From: Pseudomonas sp. TH31
GTDB lineage: Bacteria; Pseudomonadota; Gammaproteobacteria; Pseudomonadales; Pseudomonadaceae
NCBI RefSeq assembly: GCF_016650815.1
Contig: NZ_JAEKEZ010000032.1
Coordinates: 1-64,000 of the forward strand
DNA: 64,000 nucleotides
Direction of reading: 5' to 3'
In this document: one piece after another, positions 9,317-17,710 of the stretch
Numbering within the stretch: position 1 is the stretch's first letter
Layout: every line of letters starts with the position of its first letter
Program-made: the position numbers and the translations under genes
Notes under the pieces: model-generated
Databases searched by the model: none
What the model saw: the letters and a program-made list of their open reading frames with translations, nothing else
What the model was told of the DNA's origin: nothing

Positions 9317-10192
9317 ATGACCACCACCAAAACCAGCGAATACCTGGAAACCCTCTACGAAGGCTACGGCCAGCGTTTTCGCATGGAAAAACTGCTGCAC
9401 GAAGTGCGCACCGAACACCAGCACCTGGTGATCTTCGAAAACCCGCGCATGGGCCGGGTGATGGCGCTGGACGGTGTGATCCAGACCACCGAAGCCGACG
9501 AATTCATCTATCACGAAATGCTCACCCACGTGCCGATCCTCGCCCATGGCAGTGCCAAGCGCGTGTTGATCATCGGCGGTGGCGATGGCGGCATGCTGCG
9601 TGAAGTGTCCAAACACCGCAGCGTCGAGCACATCACCATGGTCGAGATCGACGGCACCGTGGTCGACATGTGCAAAGAGTTCCTGCCGAACCACTCCAAA
9701 GGTGCGTACGACGATCCACGCCTGAACCTGGTCATCGACGACGGCATGCGTTTCGTCGCCACCACCACTGAAAAGTTCGACGTGATCATTTCCGACTCCA
9801 CCGACCCGATCGGTCCGGGCGAAGTGCTGTTCTCGGAAAACTTCTACCAGGCCTGCCACCGTTGCCTGAACGACGGCGGCATCCTGGTTACCCAGAATGG
9901 CACGCCGTTCATGCAACTCGGCGAAGTACAGACCACCGCCGGGCGCCTGCGCAGCCTGTTCCCGGACTGGCACTTCTACCAAGCGGCCATCCCGACCTAC
10001 ATCGGCGGCGCGATGACTTTTGCCTGGGGCGCGACCAATACCGCCTATCGCAAGTTGTCCCGCGAAATCCTGCAACAGCGCTTCGCCGGCAGCGGCATCA
10101 TCACCCGCTACTACAATCCGGAAATCCACATCGGCGCGTTCGCCATGCCGCAATACGTGCTGCAAGCGATCAATAAGCCAAGCAACGACTAA
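9317..10192 (+). CDS. speE: polyamine aminopropyltransferase (spermidine synthase)
   Basis: Cytosolic enzyme that transfers the aminopropyl group of decarboxylated S-adenosylmethionine to putrescine; it releases methylthioadenosine, the compound recycled by the salvage pathway to which mtnBDC at 2.9-4.8 kb belong. The 291 residues contain the nucleotide-binding VLIIGGGDGGMLREVSKH, the acidic VEIDGTVVDMCKEF and the catalytic DVIISDSTDPIGPGE. Start ATG follows GGAG (catcggagcacttccc). Followed by a REP pair. Confidence 0.97.
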   Translation: MTTTKTSEYLETLYEGYGQRFRMEKLLHEVRTEHQHLVIFENPRMGRVMALDGVIQTTEADEFIYHEMLTHVPILAHGSAKRVLIIGGGDGGMLREVSKHRSVEHITMVEIDGTVVDMCKEFLPNHSKGAYDDPRLNLVIDDGMRFVATTTEKFDVIISDSTDPIGPGEVLFSENFYQACHRCLNDGGILVTQNGTPFMQLGEVQTTAGRLRSLFPDWHFYQAAIPTYIGGAMTFAWGATNTAYRKLSREILQQRFAGSGIITRYYNPEIHIGAFAMPQYVLQAINKPSND

Positions 10193-10210
10193 AGCGTCGT
10201 ACACATACCC

Positions 10211-10287
10211 TGTAGGAGCTGCCGCAGGCTGCGATCTTTTGATCTGGATGTTCAAGATCAAAAGATCGCAGCCTGCGGCAGCTCACA
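10211..10287. repeat. REP inverted pair (GATCGCAGCC type)
   Basis: tgtaggagctgccgcaggc... faces its reverse complement with about 25 bases between; directly after speE. Confidence 0.85.
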
Positions 10288-10391
10288 GGGGGTTGCGTCG
10301 GCCTAAGCTGTGTAATCCGTTTGAACGATCAGTCAGTGCAAACGTCCAGATAGATGTAAGCCCATTTGCGGGTTTGATCGAGGAGGCACTG

Positions 10392-10625
10392 ATGCAAAAG
10401 TGGAAAATCACTTTCGTGGATGATCACGGTGTAACTGTCGATGAGGTCTTTGAGTGCGACGAGTGCCCGGATAACGAGCACGCCGCCAGACTTATCAAGG
10501 CCCGGCTCCTGCCTGTCGCTGCCGAACTGGATCTGAATGATCTGGAGGGGCGTACCGCTGATGCGAGCGTCAAAGAGCTCAAGTATCAGAACAGCATTCA
10601 AATCCTCGGCATTACTCCCGTTTGA
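10392..10625 (+). CDS. small hypothetical protein
   Basis: 77 residues, acidic (MQKWKITFVDDHGVTVDEVF...), soluble, with a CxxC pair (CDECPDNEHAARLI). No family recognised. The ATG at 10392 is chosen because it follows a strong GAGGAG site (cgaggaggcactg) and because the in-frame extension upstream runs through the REP pair. Probably a single-gene transcript. Confidence 0.65.
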   Translation: MQKWKITFVDDHGVTVDEVFECDECPDNEHAARLIKARLLPVAAELDLNDLEGRTADASVKELKYQNSIQILGITPV

Positions 10626-10838
10626 TCCCTCTCCTGTCACATTCACAACCAGACCTTGGCAGCGGCTCTGACTTGGGGCTACTCTGCAAGCGAGATCAGC
10701 GAATGGATCGCTAAGGTCTGGTCTTGTCAGCTACATGCTTGTATCCCAGCGGCAACTTGCTTGTCGTATCGCCTTCATCATTCGGTTGCGGGCGCCGGGA
10801 GTACGGAAAGTCTATCCATCAGTTCAGGAGGACGTTTC

Positions 10839-11180
10839 ATGAGCACAGCCTATCAAGAAGACATCAGCAGCAGCGTGCTGCGCCGCATGAAAGAAGGTGG
10901 TTTCGACTTTTCACGATTCCATCCCATCGAGTTCTACGCCATTTTCCCGGACGAGGAGCGGGCGCGCAGGGCGGCAGGTCATTTCTGTGGTGAATCATTG
11001 AATGCCCAGATCAGCGTGCGCGACGACGGCGCGTGGCATCTGGAACTGAGCAAAGTGATGTACGCCACCTACGACGGCATTGGCGACTTTGAGCAGGACT
11101 TCGAGGCGGTGGTCGAGCCTTTGGGCGGGATCATCGAAGGATGGGGCGTCAAACAGGAGGTACGAGGGCTACTCGCATAA
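10839..11180 (+). CDS. RraB-family ribonuclease E inhibitor
   Basis: 113 residues of the RraB domain family, whose E. coli member binds RNase E and modulates mRNA decay. Visible family features are the FxFSRFHPIEFYAIFPDEERA segment, the central short strands ISVRDDGAWHLELSKVM and an aspartate/glutamate-rich C-terminal part (YDGIGDFEQDFEAVVEPLGG). The ATG at 10839 follows AGGAGG (ttcaggaggacgtttc). The fold assignment is firmer than the function, because RNase E control has been shown mainly for the enteric protein. Confidence 0.8.
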   Translation: MSTAYQEDISSSVLRRMKEGGFDFSRFHPIEFYAIFPDEERARRAAGHFCGESLNAQISVRDDGAWHLELSKVMYATYDGIGDFEQDFEAVVEPLGGIIEGWGVKQEVRGLLA

Positions 11181-11261
11181 CACTATGAACAGCGACAACA
11201 CACAGCAACGGCTGACCTTTGGGTTGGCCGTTTTCGTTTGTGGGTTTTGAACATCAAAAAC

Positions 11262-11345
11262 AAGATCAAAAGATCGCAGCCTTCGGCAGCTCCTACAGGG
11301 GGAATACAATCCGATGTAGGAGCTGCCGAAGGCTGCGATCTTTTG
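11262..11345. repeat. REP inverted pair (GATCGCAGCC type)
   Basis: aagatcgcagccttcggcagc and its reverse complement separated by about 30 bases, downstream of the RraB-family gene. Confidence 0.85.
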
Positions 11346-11377
11346 ACGTTGCTTTATTTCACGACATTTCTGGCAGA

Positions 11378-11404
11378 CAAAAAAAGCCGCCTGAACAGGC
11401 GGCT
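11378..11404 (-). terminator. rho-independent terminator on the minus strand, no gene assigned
   Basis: Read leftwards, the sequence gives the stem GCCGCCTG / CAGGCGGC with a TT loop, followed by seven T. It is a textbook terminator, but no protein gene on the minus strand lies within the 300 bases to its right. The region 11405-11665 also holds a small hairpin (cattgcttcgcaatg). A small RNA read leftwards is possible. The rest of the gap 11346-11665 shows nothing else. Confidence 0.7.
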
Positions 11405-11665
11405 AAAGGGAAGTTCGAGAGGTTTTTCAACGAATACGCCGATTATCCGCATCGACGCCCGAGCAGTGAAATCAACTCTGACTATGCTGTTGATAGGCGA
11501 CAACATTGCTTCGCAATGAAGCGGGGGCGATCAGGTTGGGGCGTTTGCCGCACAGGATTGGTGCGGCGGGATTGGGGCGATTATCCAACTGATTGATATC
11601 AAAGCGTTTATGCCGATGGCACGGGCCTTGCGAAGCCTAGATGTCCGGGTGACAAGGAGTACGGC

Positions 11666-13075
11666 ATGATCCGCACCTATTTTGATGAGATGTACGATGC
11701 CGGCGGCCTGGTCCGCCCGCATTACCGGGAGTTTGCCCGTTGGCTGGCCGAAACGCCTGACGAGCTTTTGGCACAACGGCGACGCGAGGCCGATCTGTTG
11801 TTTCATCGTGCCGGGATTACTTTCACGCTCTACGGTGATGAGCAGGGGACAGAGCGCCTGATTCCCTTCGACACCATTCCCCGCAGTATCCCCGCCAGTG
11901 AATGGCGGATCGTCGAACGTGGCTGCATCCAGCGGGTCAAGGCGTTGAACATGTTCCTCGCCGACCTCTATCACGAGCAGCGCATCATCAAGGCCGGCAT
12001 CATTCCGGCCGAGCAGGTGCTGGCCAACGAGCAATACCAGCTGGCGATGCAAGGGCTGGATCTGCACCGGGATATCTATTCCCACATCTCCGGCGTTGAT
12101 CTGGTGCGCGATGGCGACGGCACGTACTACGTGCTCGAAGACAACCTTCGTACGCCGAGCGGCGTGAGCTACATGCTCGAAGACCGCAAGATGATGATGC
12201 GACTGTTCCCCGAGTTGTTCGCGGCGCAACGCATTGCCCCCATCGACCACTATCCGAACCTGTTGCTCGACACGCTGAAAAGCTCCAGCCCGATCGATAA
12301 CCCGAGCGTGGTGGTGCTGACGCCGGGTCGGTTCAACAGCGCGTTTTTCGAGCATGCGTTTCTCGCTCGGGAAATGGGCGTTGAACTGGTGGAAGGCGCG
12401 GACCTGTTCGTGCGCGACGACAAAGTCTTCATGCGCACCACTGACGGGCCGAAAGCCGTCGACGTGATCTACCGGCGCCTCGACGATGCGTTCCTCGATC
12501 CGCTGGCGTTCAACCCGGACTCGATGCTTGGCGTACCAGGGCTGCTGTCGTCCTATCGCTCCGGCAACGTGGTGCTGGCGAATGCCATCGGCACCGGGGT
12601 GGCGGATGACAAGTCGGTGTATCCATTTGTCACGGAGATGATCCGTTTCTACCTGGATGAAGAGCCGATCCTGAAGAACGTTCCGACGTTCCAGTGTCGC
12701 AACCCTTCAGAACTTTCCCATGTACTGGCCAATCTTCCAGATCTGGTGGTCAAGGAAACCCAGGGCTCCGGCGGTTACGGAATGCTGGTAGGGCCGGCGG
12801 CGACGGCGGCGGAAATCGAATCGTTCCGCGAGCGGATCAAAGCCAAGCCCCACGCGTATATCGCTCAGCCGACGTTGTCGCTGTCGACCTGTCCGACCTT
12901 TGTCGAAAACGGCATTGCTCCACGCCACATCGACCTGCGTCCGTTTGTATTGTCTGGCCGCGAAACCCGGGTTGTGCCCGGCGGTTTGACCCGTGTTGCC
13001 CTGCGTGAAGGCTCTCTGGTGGTGAATTCCTCCCAGGGTGGCGGAACCAAGGACACCTGGGTGGTCGAGGATTGA
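11666..13075 (+). CDS. circularly permuted ATP-grasp protein
   Basis: 469 residues of the circularly permuted type 2 ATP-grasp family (DUF404/DUF407), predicted to form an amide or peptide bond with ATP; substrate unknown. Visible are the N-terminal DEMYDAGGLVRPHY, the conserved YYVLEDNLRTPSGVSYMLE, VYRRLDD-like IYRRLDDAF, and the C-terminal nucleotide-binding VKETQGSGGYGMLVGP. Start ATG follows AAGGAG. First of three coupled genes, with alpha-E 12 bases after it and a transglutaminase, a set found together in many bacteria. Confidence 0.93.
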   Translation: MIRTYFDEMYDAGGLVRPHYREFARWLAETPDELLAQRRREADLLFHRAGITFTLYGDEQGTERLIPFDTIPRSIPASEWRIVERGCIQRVKALNMFLADLYHEQRIIKAGIIPAEQVLANEQYQLAMQGLDLHRDIYSHISGVDLVRDGDGTYYVLEDNLRTPSGVSYMLEDRKMMMRLFPELFAAQRIAPIDHYPNLLLDTLKSSSPIDNPSVVVLTPGRFNSAFFEHAFLAREMGVELVEGADLFVRDDKVFMRTTDGPKAVDVIYRRLDDAFLDPLAFNPDSMLGVPGLLSSYRSGNVVLANAIGTGVADDKSVYPFVTEMIRFYLDEEPILKNVPTFQCRNPSELSHVLANLPDLVVKETQGSGGYGMLVGPAATAAEIESFRERIKAKPHAYIAQPTLSLSTCPTFVENGIAPRHIDLRPFVLSGRETRVVPGGLTRVALREGSLVVNSSQGGGTKDTWVVED

Positions 13076-13087
13076 AGGAAGCCTGCC

Positions 13088-14037
13088 ATGTTAAGTAGAA
13101 CTGCCTCGGATTTGTATTGGATGTCGCGTTACCTGGAGCGGGCGGAAAACCTCGCACGGATGCTCGATATCAGTTATTCGCTGTCGCTGATGCCGCAGGA
13201 CGGCCGTGGTGATGGTCTGCATGAACTCGCCATGCCGCTGCTGATTACCGGCACCCTGGACGATTACCTGGAGCGCCACGGCGAGCTGCATGCCGAACGC
13301 CTGCTGCATTTTTCGCCCTGGACGCGGCCAACCCGGCGAGCATCTACAGCTGCCTTGGTTCGGCGCGGGCCAGTGCTCATGCGGTGCGTGGGCGAATTAC
13401 CGCCGACATGTGGGAAAACATCAACGCTACCTGGTTGGAAATTCGCGGGATCGCCGAGCAGGGCTTGAGTCGCTACGGCATGAGCCGTTTCTGCGAGTGG
13501 ATCAAGGAACGTTCCCATCTGTTCCGGGGCGCGTCCTACGGCACGATCATGCGTAACGATGCGTTTCGCTTCATTCGTCTGGGCACGTTTATCGAAAGGG
13601 CCGACAACACGTTGCGCCTGCTCGACGCCCGTTACGAAATGGCCGGTGATCAGGCTGAAGCGGTCAGCGATGGCACGGCTCACGCGTATTACCAATGGAG
13701 TGCGTTGCTGCGAGCGTTGTCGTCGTTCGAGGCTTACACCGAGATTTACCGCGATGCACCCGGCGCCCGGCATGTCGCTGAATTGCTGCTGCTGCGCGCC
13801 GACGTTCCACGTTCCTTGCGCGCCTGCACCGAAGAAATCGACCAGATCCTCGCCCAGTTGCCGGGGGCCAACGGCCGTCCTGCGCAACGCCTGGCGGCGG
13901 AAATGGACGCGCGCCTGCGCTACACCGGCATCACCGAAATTCTCGACGAAGGCCTGCATGCCTGGCTGACCGAGTTCATCCCGCTGGTGCGCCAGTTGGG
14001 CAACGCCATTCACAGTTCTTACCTGGAGGCTGCATGA
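13088..14037 (+). CDS. alpha-E domain protein (frameshifted by one base)
   Basis: All-helical alpha-E domain protein, conserved partner of the permuted ATP-grasp enzyme; biochemical role unknown. The first frame begins LSRTASDLYWMSRYLERAENLARMLD, the family hallmark, and breaks in the T-run at 13309-13313; the other frame continues through RGRITADMWENINATWLEIR and FIRLGTFIERADNTLRLLD to the end. One added T gives 316 residues, the usual length. The stop overlaps the transglutaminase start (ATGAGA), so the three genes are translationally coupled. Confidence 0.9.
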
Positions 14038-14849
14038 GACTTTCCATTAGCCATGAGACCACCTATCACTACGAAGATCAGGTGCGGGCGAGCATCCAGT
14101 ACCTGCGACTGACACCCCACGACAGCGAGCGCCAGCACGTGCTCAGTTGGCAGCTCGACCTGCCGCGCCCGGTGCGCGCGCAACTCGATCCGTTTGGCAA
14201 CATCCTGCATGTGCTGACCATGGACGAGCCCCACGAAGCGATCATCATCGGTGCCCGTGGCCAGGTCGATATCGACGAACTGCGTGAAGCCGAGCATGAG
14301 AGCCAGTCGGCGCTGCCGTTCCTGCGTTTCACCCGGCTGACCGAAGCCGACCAGGCCCTGCGTGCGTTTGCTGAAAAGGAATGCAAAAAGCGCCGGGATC
14401 GCACGGCGCTGATCGACTTGATGCATGGCCTGAACCAGCACATGACCTACACGCCGGGTTCCACCGAAGTCGACACCAGCGCCGCTCAGGCCTTCGCCGG
14501 GCGTTCCGGTGTCTGCCAGGACCATACCCATGCGTTTCTCGCCTGTGCTCGCAGCCTGGGCATTGCGGCGCGTTATGTGTCGGGGTATTTGTACAGCGAG
14601 GACAGTGAGCACCTGGCCAGTCACGCCTGGGCTGAAGCCTGGCTTGATGACGCCTGGTATAGCTTTGACGTGACCAATCAACTGGCCCGGCCGGAGCGCC
14701 ATTTGAAACTGGCGGTGGGCCTGGATTACCTGGACGCCTGCCCGGTGCGTGGGATGCGCCGCGGCGGTGGTTGTGAGCAGATGCATGCCAAGGTGTTTGT
14801 CTCGCCGACCCCTGCGCTGGCTCCGATCATCTCAGTCCAACAGCAGTAG
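14034..14849 (+). CDS. transglutaminase-like cysteine peptidase family protein
   Basis: 271 residues with a bacterial transglutaminase N-terminal beta domain (RLSISHETTYHYEDQVRASI) and a papain-like transglutaminase core. The catalytic triad is visible: Cys in RSGVCQDHTHAFL, His in LASHAWAEAWL, Asp in WYSFDVTNQ. It probably cleaves or forms amide bonds in the product of the neighbouring ATP-grasp enzyme, by analogy with this conserved trio; the substrate is not known. No signal peptide. Starts by 4-base overlap with the alpha-E gene. Confidence 0.92.
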   Translation: MRLSISHETTYHYEDQVRASIQYLRLTPHDSERQHVLSWQLDLPRPVRAQLDPFGNILHVLTMDEPHEAIIIGARGQVDIDELREAEHESQSALPFLRFTRLTEADQALRAFAEKECKKRRDRTALIDLMHGLNQHMTYTPGSTEVDTSAAQAFAGRSGVCQDHTHAFLACARSLGIAARYVSGYLYSEDSEHLASHAWAEAWLDDAWYSFDVTNQLARPERHLKLAVGLDYLDACPVRGMRRGGGCEQMHAKVFVSPTPALAPIISVQQQ

Positions 14850-14873
14850 TTTTCAGGAAGGAACAACTCAACC

Positions 14874-14965
14874 CTGTAGGAGCAAAGCTTGCTCGCGATG
14901 GCGGTTTGTCTGTCAATACTCCTGTGACTGACCCACCGCCATCGCGAGCAAGCTTTGCTCCTACA
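14874..14965. repeat. REP inverted pair (GTAGGAGCAAAGCTTGCTCGC type)
   Basis: tgtaggagcaaagcttgctc faces its reverse complement; it separates the transglutaminase gene from the convergent cytochrome gene and could terminate both. Confidence 0.85.
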
Positions 14966-14975
14966 AGGGATGCTG

Positions 14976-15782
14976 TCAGGGCTTAACCTTACGCCCCGCC
15001 ATATGCCTCAAATACCCCACCAGCAAATCCAGATCCCCCGCCGGCAATACCTGCTCTGAAAACGCCGGCATCTTCGCCTGCGGCCACTGACGCAAACTCT
15101 GCGGGTCACGAATGTAGCGCTTGAGGAAGTCCGCGCCGAAGTACTCGGTCGGGTTGTACGGGATATTCAGGTCCGGCCCGAACTGCGCATCCCCCGCGCC
15201 ATTGAGCCGATGGCAGGCCAGGCAATTCTTCTGAAACAACGCAAACCCCTGGTTCACCGGATCGTTCGCTGTCAACGCCGGATCCGGCAGCAGGGCAGGG
15301 AAGCGCTCGGCCACCGGCGCCATGCGCTTGATGCTGGCGACTTCGAACGGCCATTGCTCGGGGCTGATGTTGCCCGCCTGCGGATGAGTCCACACCAGAT
15401 AAAACGGTCCGGCACTGTGCTTGCCCTCGGACAGCGGCGGCCACGGCTTGGCCGGGTCTTCAATCGCCAGCCAGGCCTGCGCCCCTTCCTTGTTGAGCAA
15501 CGGCGCCGCCGACAGTTCGGCCGCAAAACCGTCCAGCGCCACCGCTTGCAGATGGTCGTCAGGCTTGATGCCCGTCAACAACGCTGCCAACGGCACCGCG
15601 CGATAGCTCATGTCCCGTTTATAGGAGACGTCATTGCTGATGGTGATGGTCTGAACCTGAGGATGCTTGAGCAATTCCTCGGTCTGCCAGATGCGACTGC
15701 TCGCGCCCAGCTCAAGGTTCAGCTGTGCGGCGTAGAGGGGTGTGCCGAACAGCAAGGCCCCGAACAAAACAAGTGCTTTCAA
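14976..15782 (-). CDS. exported c-type cytochrome
   Basis: 268 residues. A signal peptide (KALVLFGALLFGTPLYA) is followed by a domain of about 150 residues resembling sulfite-oxidase-like or molybdopterin-associated modules (weak), then a mono-haem cytochrome c domain with CLACH and a distal Met in AKMPAFSEQVL. Likely periplasmic electron carrier. I prefer the TTG at 15782, because it places the signal peptide at the N-terminus; upstream in-frame codons encode a sequence without protein character. The redox partner cannot be deduced. Confidence 0.85.
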   Translation of the reverse strand: MKALVLFGALLFGTPLYAAQLNLELGASSRIWQTEELLKHPQVQTITISNDVSYKRDMSYRAVPLAALLTGIKPDDHLQAVALDGFAAELSAAPLLNKEGAQAWLAIEDPAKPWPPLSEGKHSAGPFYLVWTHPQAGNISPEQWPFEVASIKRMAPVAERFPALLPDPALTANDPVNQGFALFQKNCLACHRLNGAGDAQFGPDLNIPYNPTEYFGADFLKRYIRDPQSLRQWPQAKMPAFSEQVLPAGDLDLLVGYLRHMAGRKVKP

Positions 15783-15907
15783 GTGATCGCCATCCCTGTC
15801 GTGGAAAGTGCCATAAAGGTTGGCACACCCACGCTGGCCGGGTAGCGAGCCAGTCACATTTTTAATGAGGCGATAGCAAACCTTGGCGCCGTTTTTTTAC
15901 CAACCGA

Positions 15908-16003
15908 TCAGCCGATCACCTTGGTCAGGTTCGGCAAAATCAACAACAGCGTAGTGGCGAATAGGATGAGTCCGGCTTGACGTACTTTCGAATGTTTAAA
16001 CAT
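15908..16003 (-). CDS. 31-residue single-helix membrane protein
   Basis: Reading from the ATG at 16003: MFKHSKVRQAG, then a hydrophobic helix (LILFATTLLLILPNL) and a short tail TKVIG, stop at 15908. A strong AGGCGG ribosome site lies 6 bases before the ATG, and the positively charged N-terminus predicts N-in topology. It lies 125 bases upstream of the cytochrome gene on the same strand. Too short for most gene callers. Function unknown. Confidence 0.6.
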   Translation of the reverse strand: MFKHSKVRQAGLILFATTLLLILPNLTKVIG

Positions 16004-16480
16004 GGCTGACCGCCTTTTTTGTTATTTCCTGATGCCTGCCTGCATATCTCCATGACGGCAAAGCGATGCACTTCCTGTTGAACGAGCGCCTCGGCAAAAC
16101 CCGACGACAACTTCGTACATCTTCACCTTAGAGCCCGCGTCACGCTTGGTTTAGATCCATTTCGTATGGTGTAAGCGTAAAAAACGCTTAAAAAGGCATG
16201 AGGCTTATTGCCAGCTTCTTGGGCGCCCGTTTGCTAGACAGCTTCGTCACCTGAATCGGTTAATCCGATAGCTGACTACCGTCCGTCTGAGCGTGACCGT
16301 CAACGTCCGTGAGCACTGCGGTCATTGAATCCATGGCTGCTCGGCTTAAGGTGATAGTTCATTCAAGATCAAGAGATCGCAGCCTTCGGCAGCTCCTACA
16401 AAAATGCCGCAATCCCCTGTAGGAGCTGCCGAAGGCTGCGATCTTTTGATGTTACTCACACCATCAGGTTCGAGGACGTC
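16004..16480. promoter_or_regulatory. intergenic region before the thiolase gene
   Basis: 477 bases between divergent genes. Apart from the REP pair at 16364-16450, I see no gene. It must hold the promoters of the small membrane protein (leftwards) and of the thiolase operon (rightwards). Confidence 0.5.
16364..16450. repeat. REP inverted pair (GATCGCAGCC type)
   Basis: agatcgcagccttcggcagc and its reverse complement, separated by about 30 bases, ending 30 bases before the thiolase ATG; unusual in lying upstream rather than downstream of a gene. Confidence 0.85.
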
Positions 16481-17685
16481 ATGACCCAAGCTTTGATTTT
16501 CGATGCGTTACGCACGCCCCGTGGCAAAGGCAAGGCCGATGGCGCGTTGCACAGCGTCAAACCGGTGAACCTGGTGGCCGGGTTGCTGACAGCGTTGCAG
16601 CAACGCACCTCGCTCGACACCAGCCAGGTCGATGACGTGGTGCTCGGTTGTGTCACGCCCATCGGCGATCAAGGTTCCGACATCGCCAAAACGGCGACCC
16701 AGGTTGCCGATTGGGACGTCAGCGTGGCCGGTGTGCAAATCAACCGCTTCTGCGCTTCGGGATTGGAGGCGGTGAACCTTGGCGCGATGAAAGTCCGTTC
16801 CGGCTTCGAAGACCTGGTGGTGGTCGGCGGTGTCGAGTCGATGTCACGGGTACCGATGGGCAGCGACGGCGGCGCCTGGGCGCTGGACCCGGAAACCAAC
16901 CTGCACAGCCACTTCACACCTCAAGGCGTGGGCGCCGACCTGATCGCCACGATTGAAGGCTTCAGCCGTCAGGACGTCGATGCCTACGCGCTGTATTCCC
17001 AGCAAAAAGCCGCGCGGGCCGGGCGGACGGTTCGTTCAACAAGTCGCTGGTGCCGGTGCAGGACCAGAACGGCATCATCTTGCTTGATCACGATGAGTTC
17101 ATCCGCGCCGAATCGACAATGGAAGGTTTAGGCAAGCTCAAACCGAGCTTCGAGATGATCGGGCAAATGGGTTTCGACGCCACTGCGCTACGGGTCTACA
17201 GCTACGTGGAGCGAATCAACCACGTTCACACACCGGGCAACAGCTCCGGGATCGTCGACGGCGCGGCGCTGATGCTGATCGGCTCCGAAGCCAAGGGGCG
17301 GGCATTGGGCCTGCAGCCACGGGCGCGGATCGTCGCCACCGCGGTTACCAGTACCGACCCGACCATCATGCTCACCGGCCCGGCGCCGGCCACTCGCAAA
17401 GCTTTGGCCAAGGCCGGGTTGCGGGTCGAGGACATCGATTTGTTCGAGGTCAACGAAGCCTTCGCGTCGGTGGTGCTGAAATTCATCAAGGACATGGCCA
17501 TCGACCCGGACAAGGTCAACGTCAACGGCGGCTCGATCGCCATGGGGCACCCGTTGGGTGCCACCGGGTGCGCGATCCTCGGCACCTTGCTCGATGAACT
17601 GGAAACCCGGCGCCTGCGCTATGGCCTCGCGACGCTGTGTGTCGGCGGCGGCATGGGCATTGCCACCATCATCGAACGCCTCTGA
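16481..17685 (+). CDS. acetyl-CoA C-acetyltransferase / 3-ketoacyl-CoA thiolase (frameshifted by one base)
   Basis: Thiolase cleaving 3-ketoacyl-CoA with CoA, the last step of beta-oxidation. Nucleophile Cys91 is in NRFCASGLEAVNLG; the catalytic histidine is in GGSIAMGHPLGATG and the second cysteine in TLCVGGGMG. The frame breaks in a G-rich stretch at about 17020-17024; one added base joins the two frames (…KAARA / DGSFNKSLVPVQDQNG) to 401 residues, normal length. ATG follows GAGG. The FadJ-like gene follows after 25 bases, so the two form a beta-oxidation operon without its own dehydrogenase. Confidence 0.92.
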
Positions 17686-17710
17686 GCCCAGATTTCAAGG
17701 GAAAAGTGCC

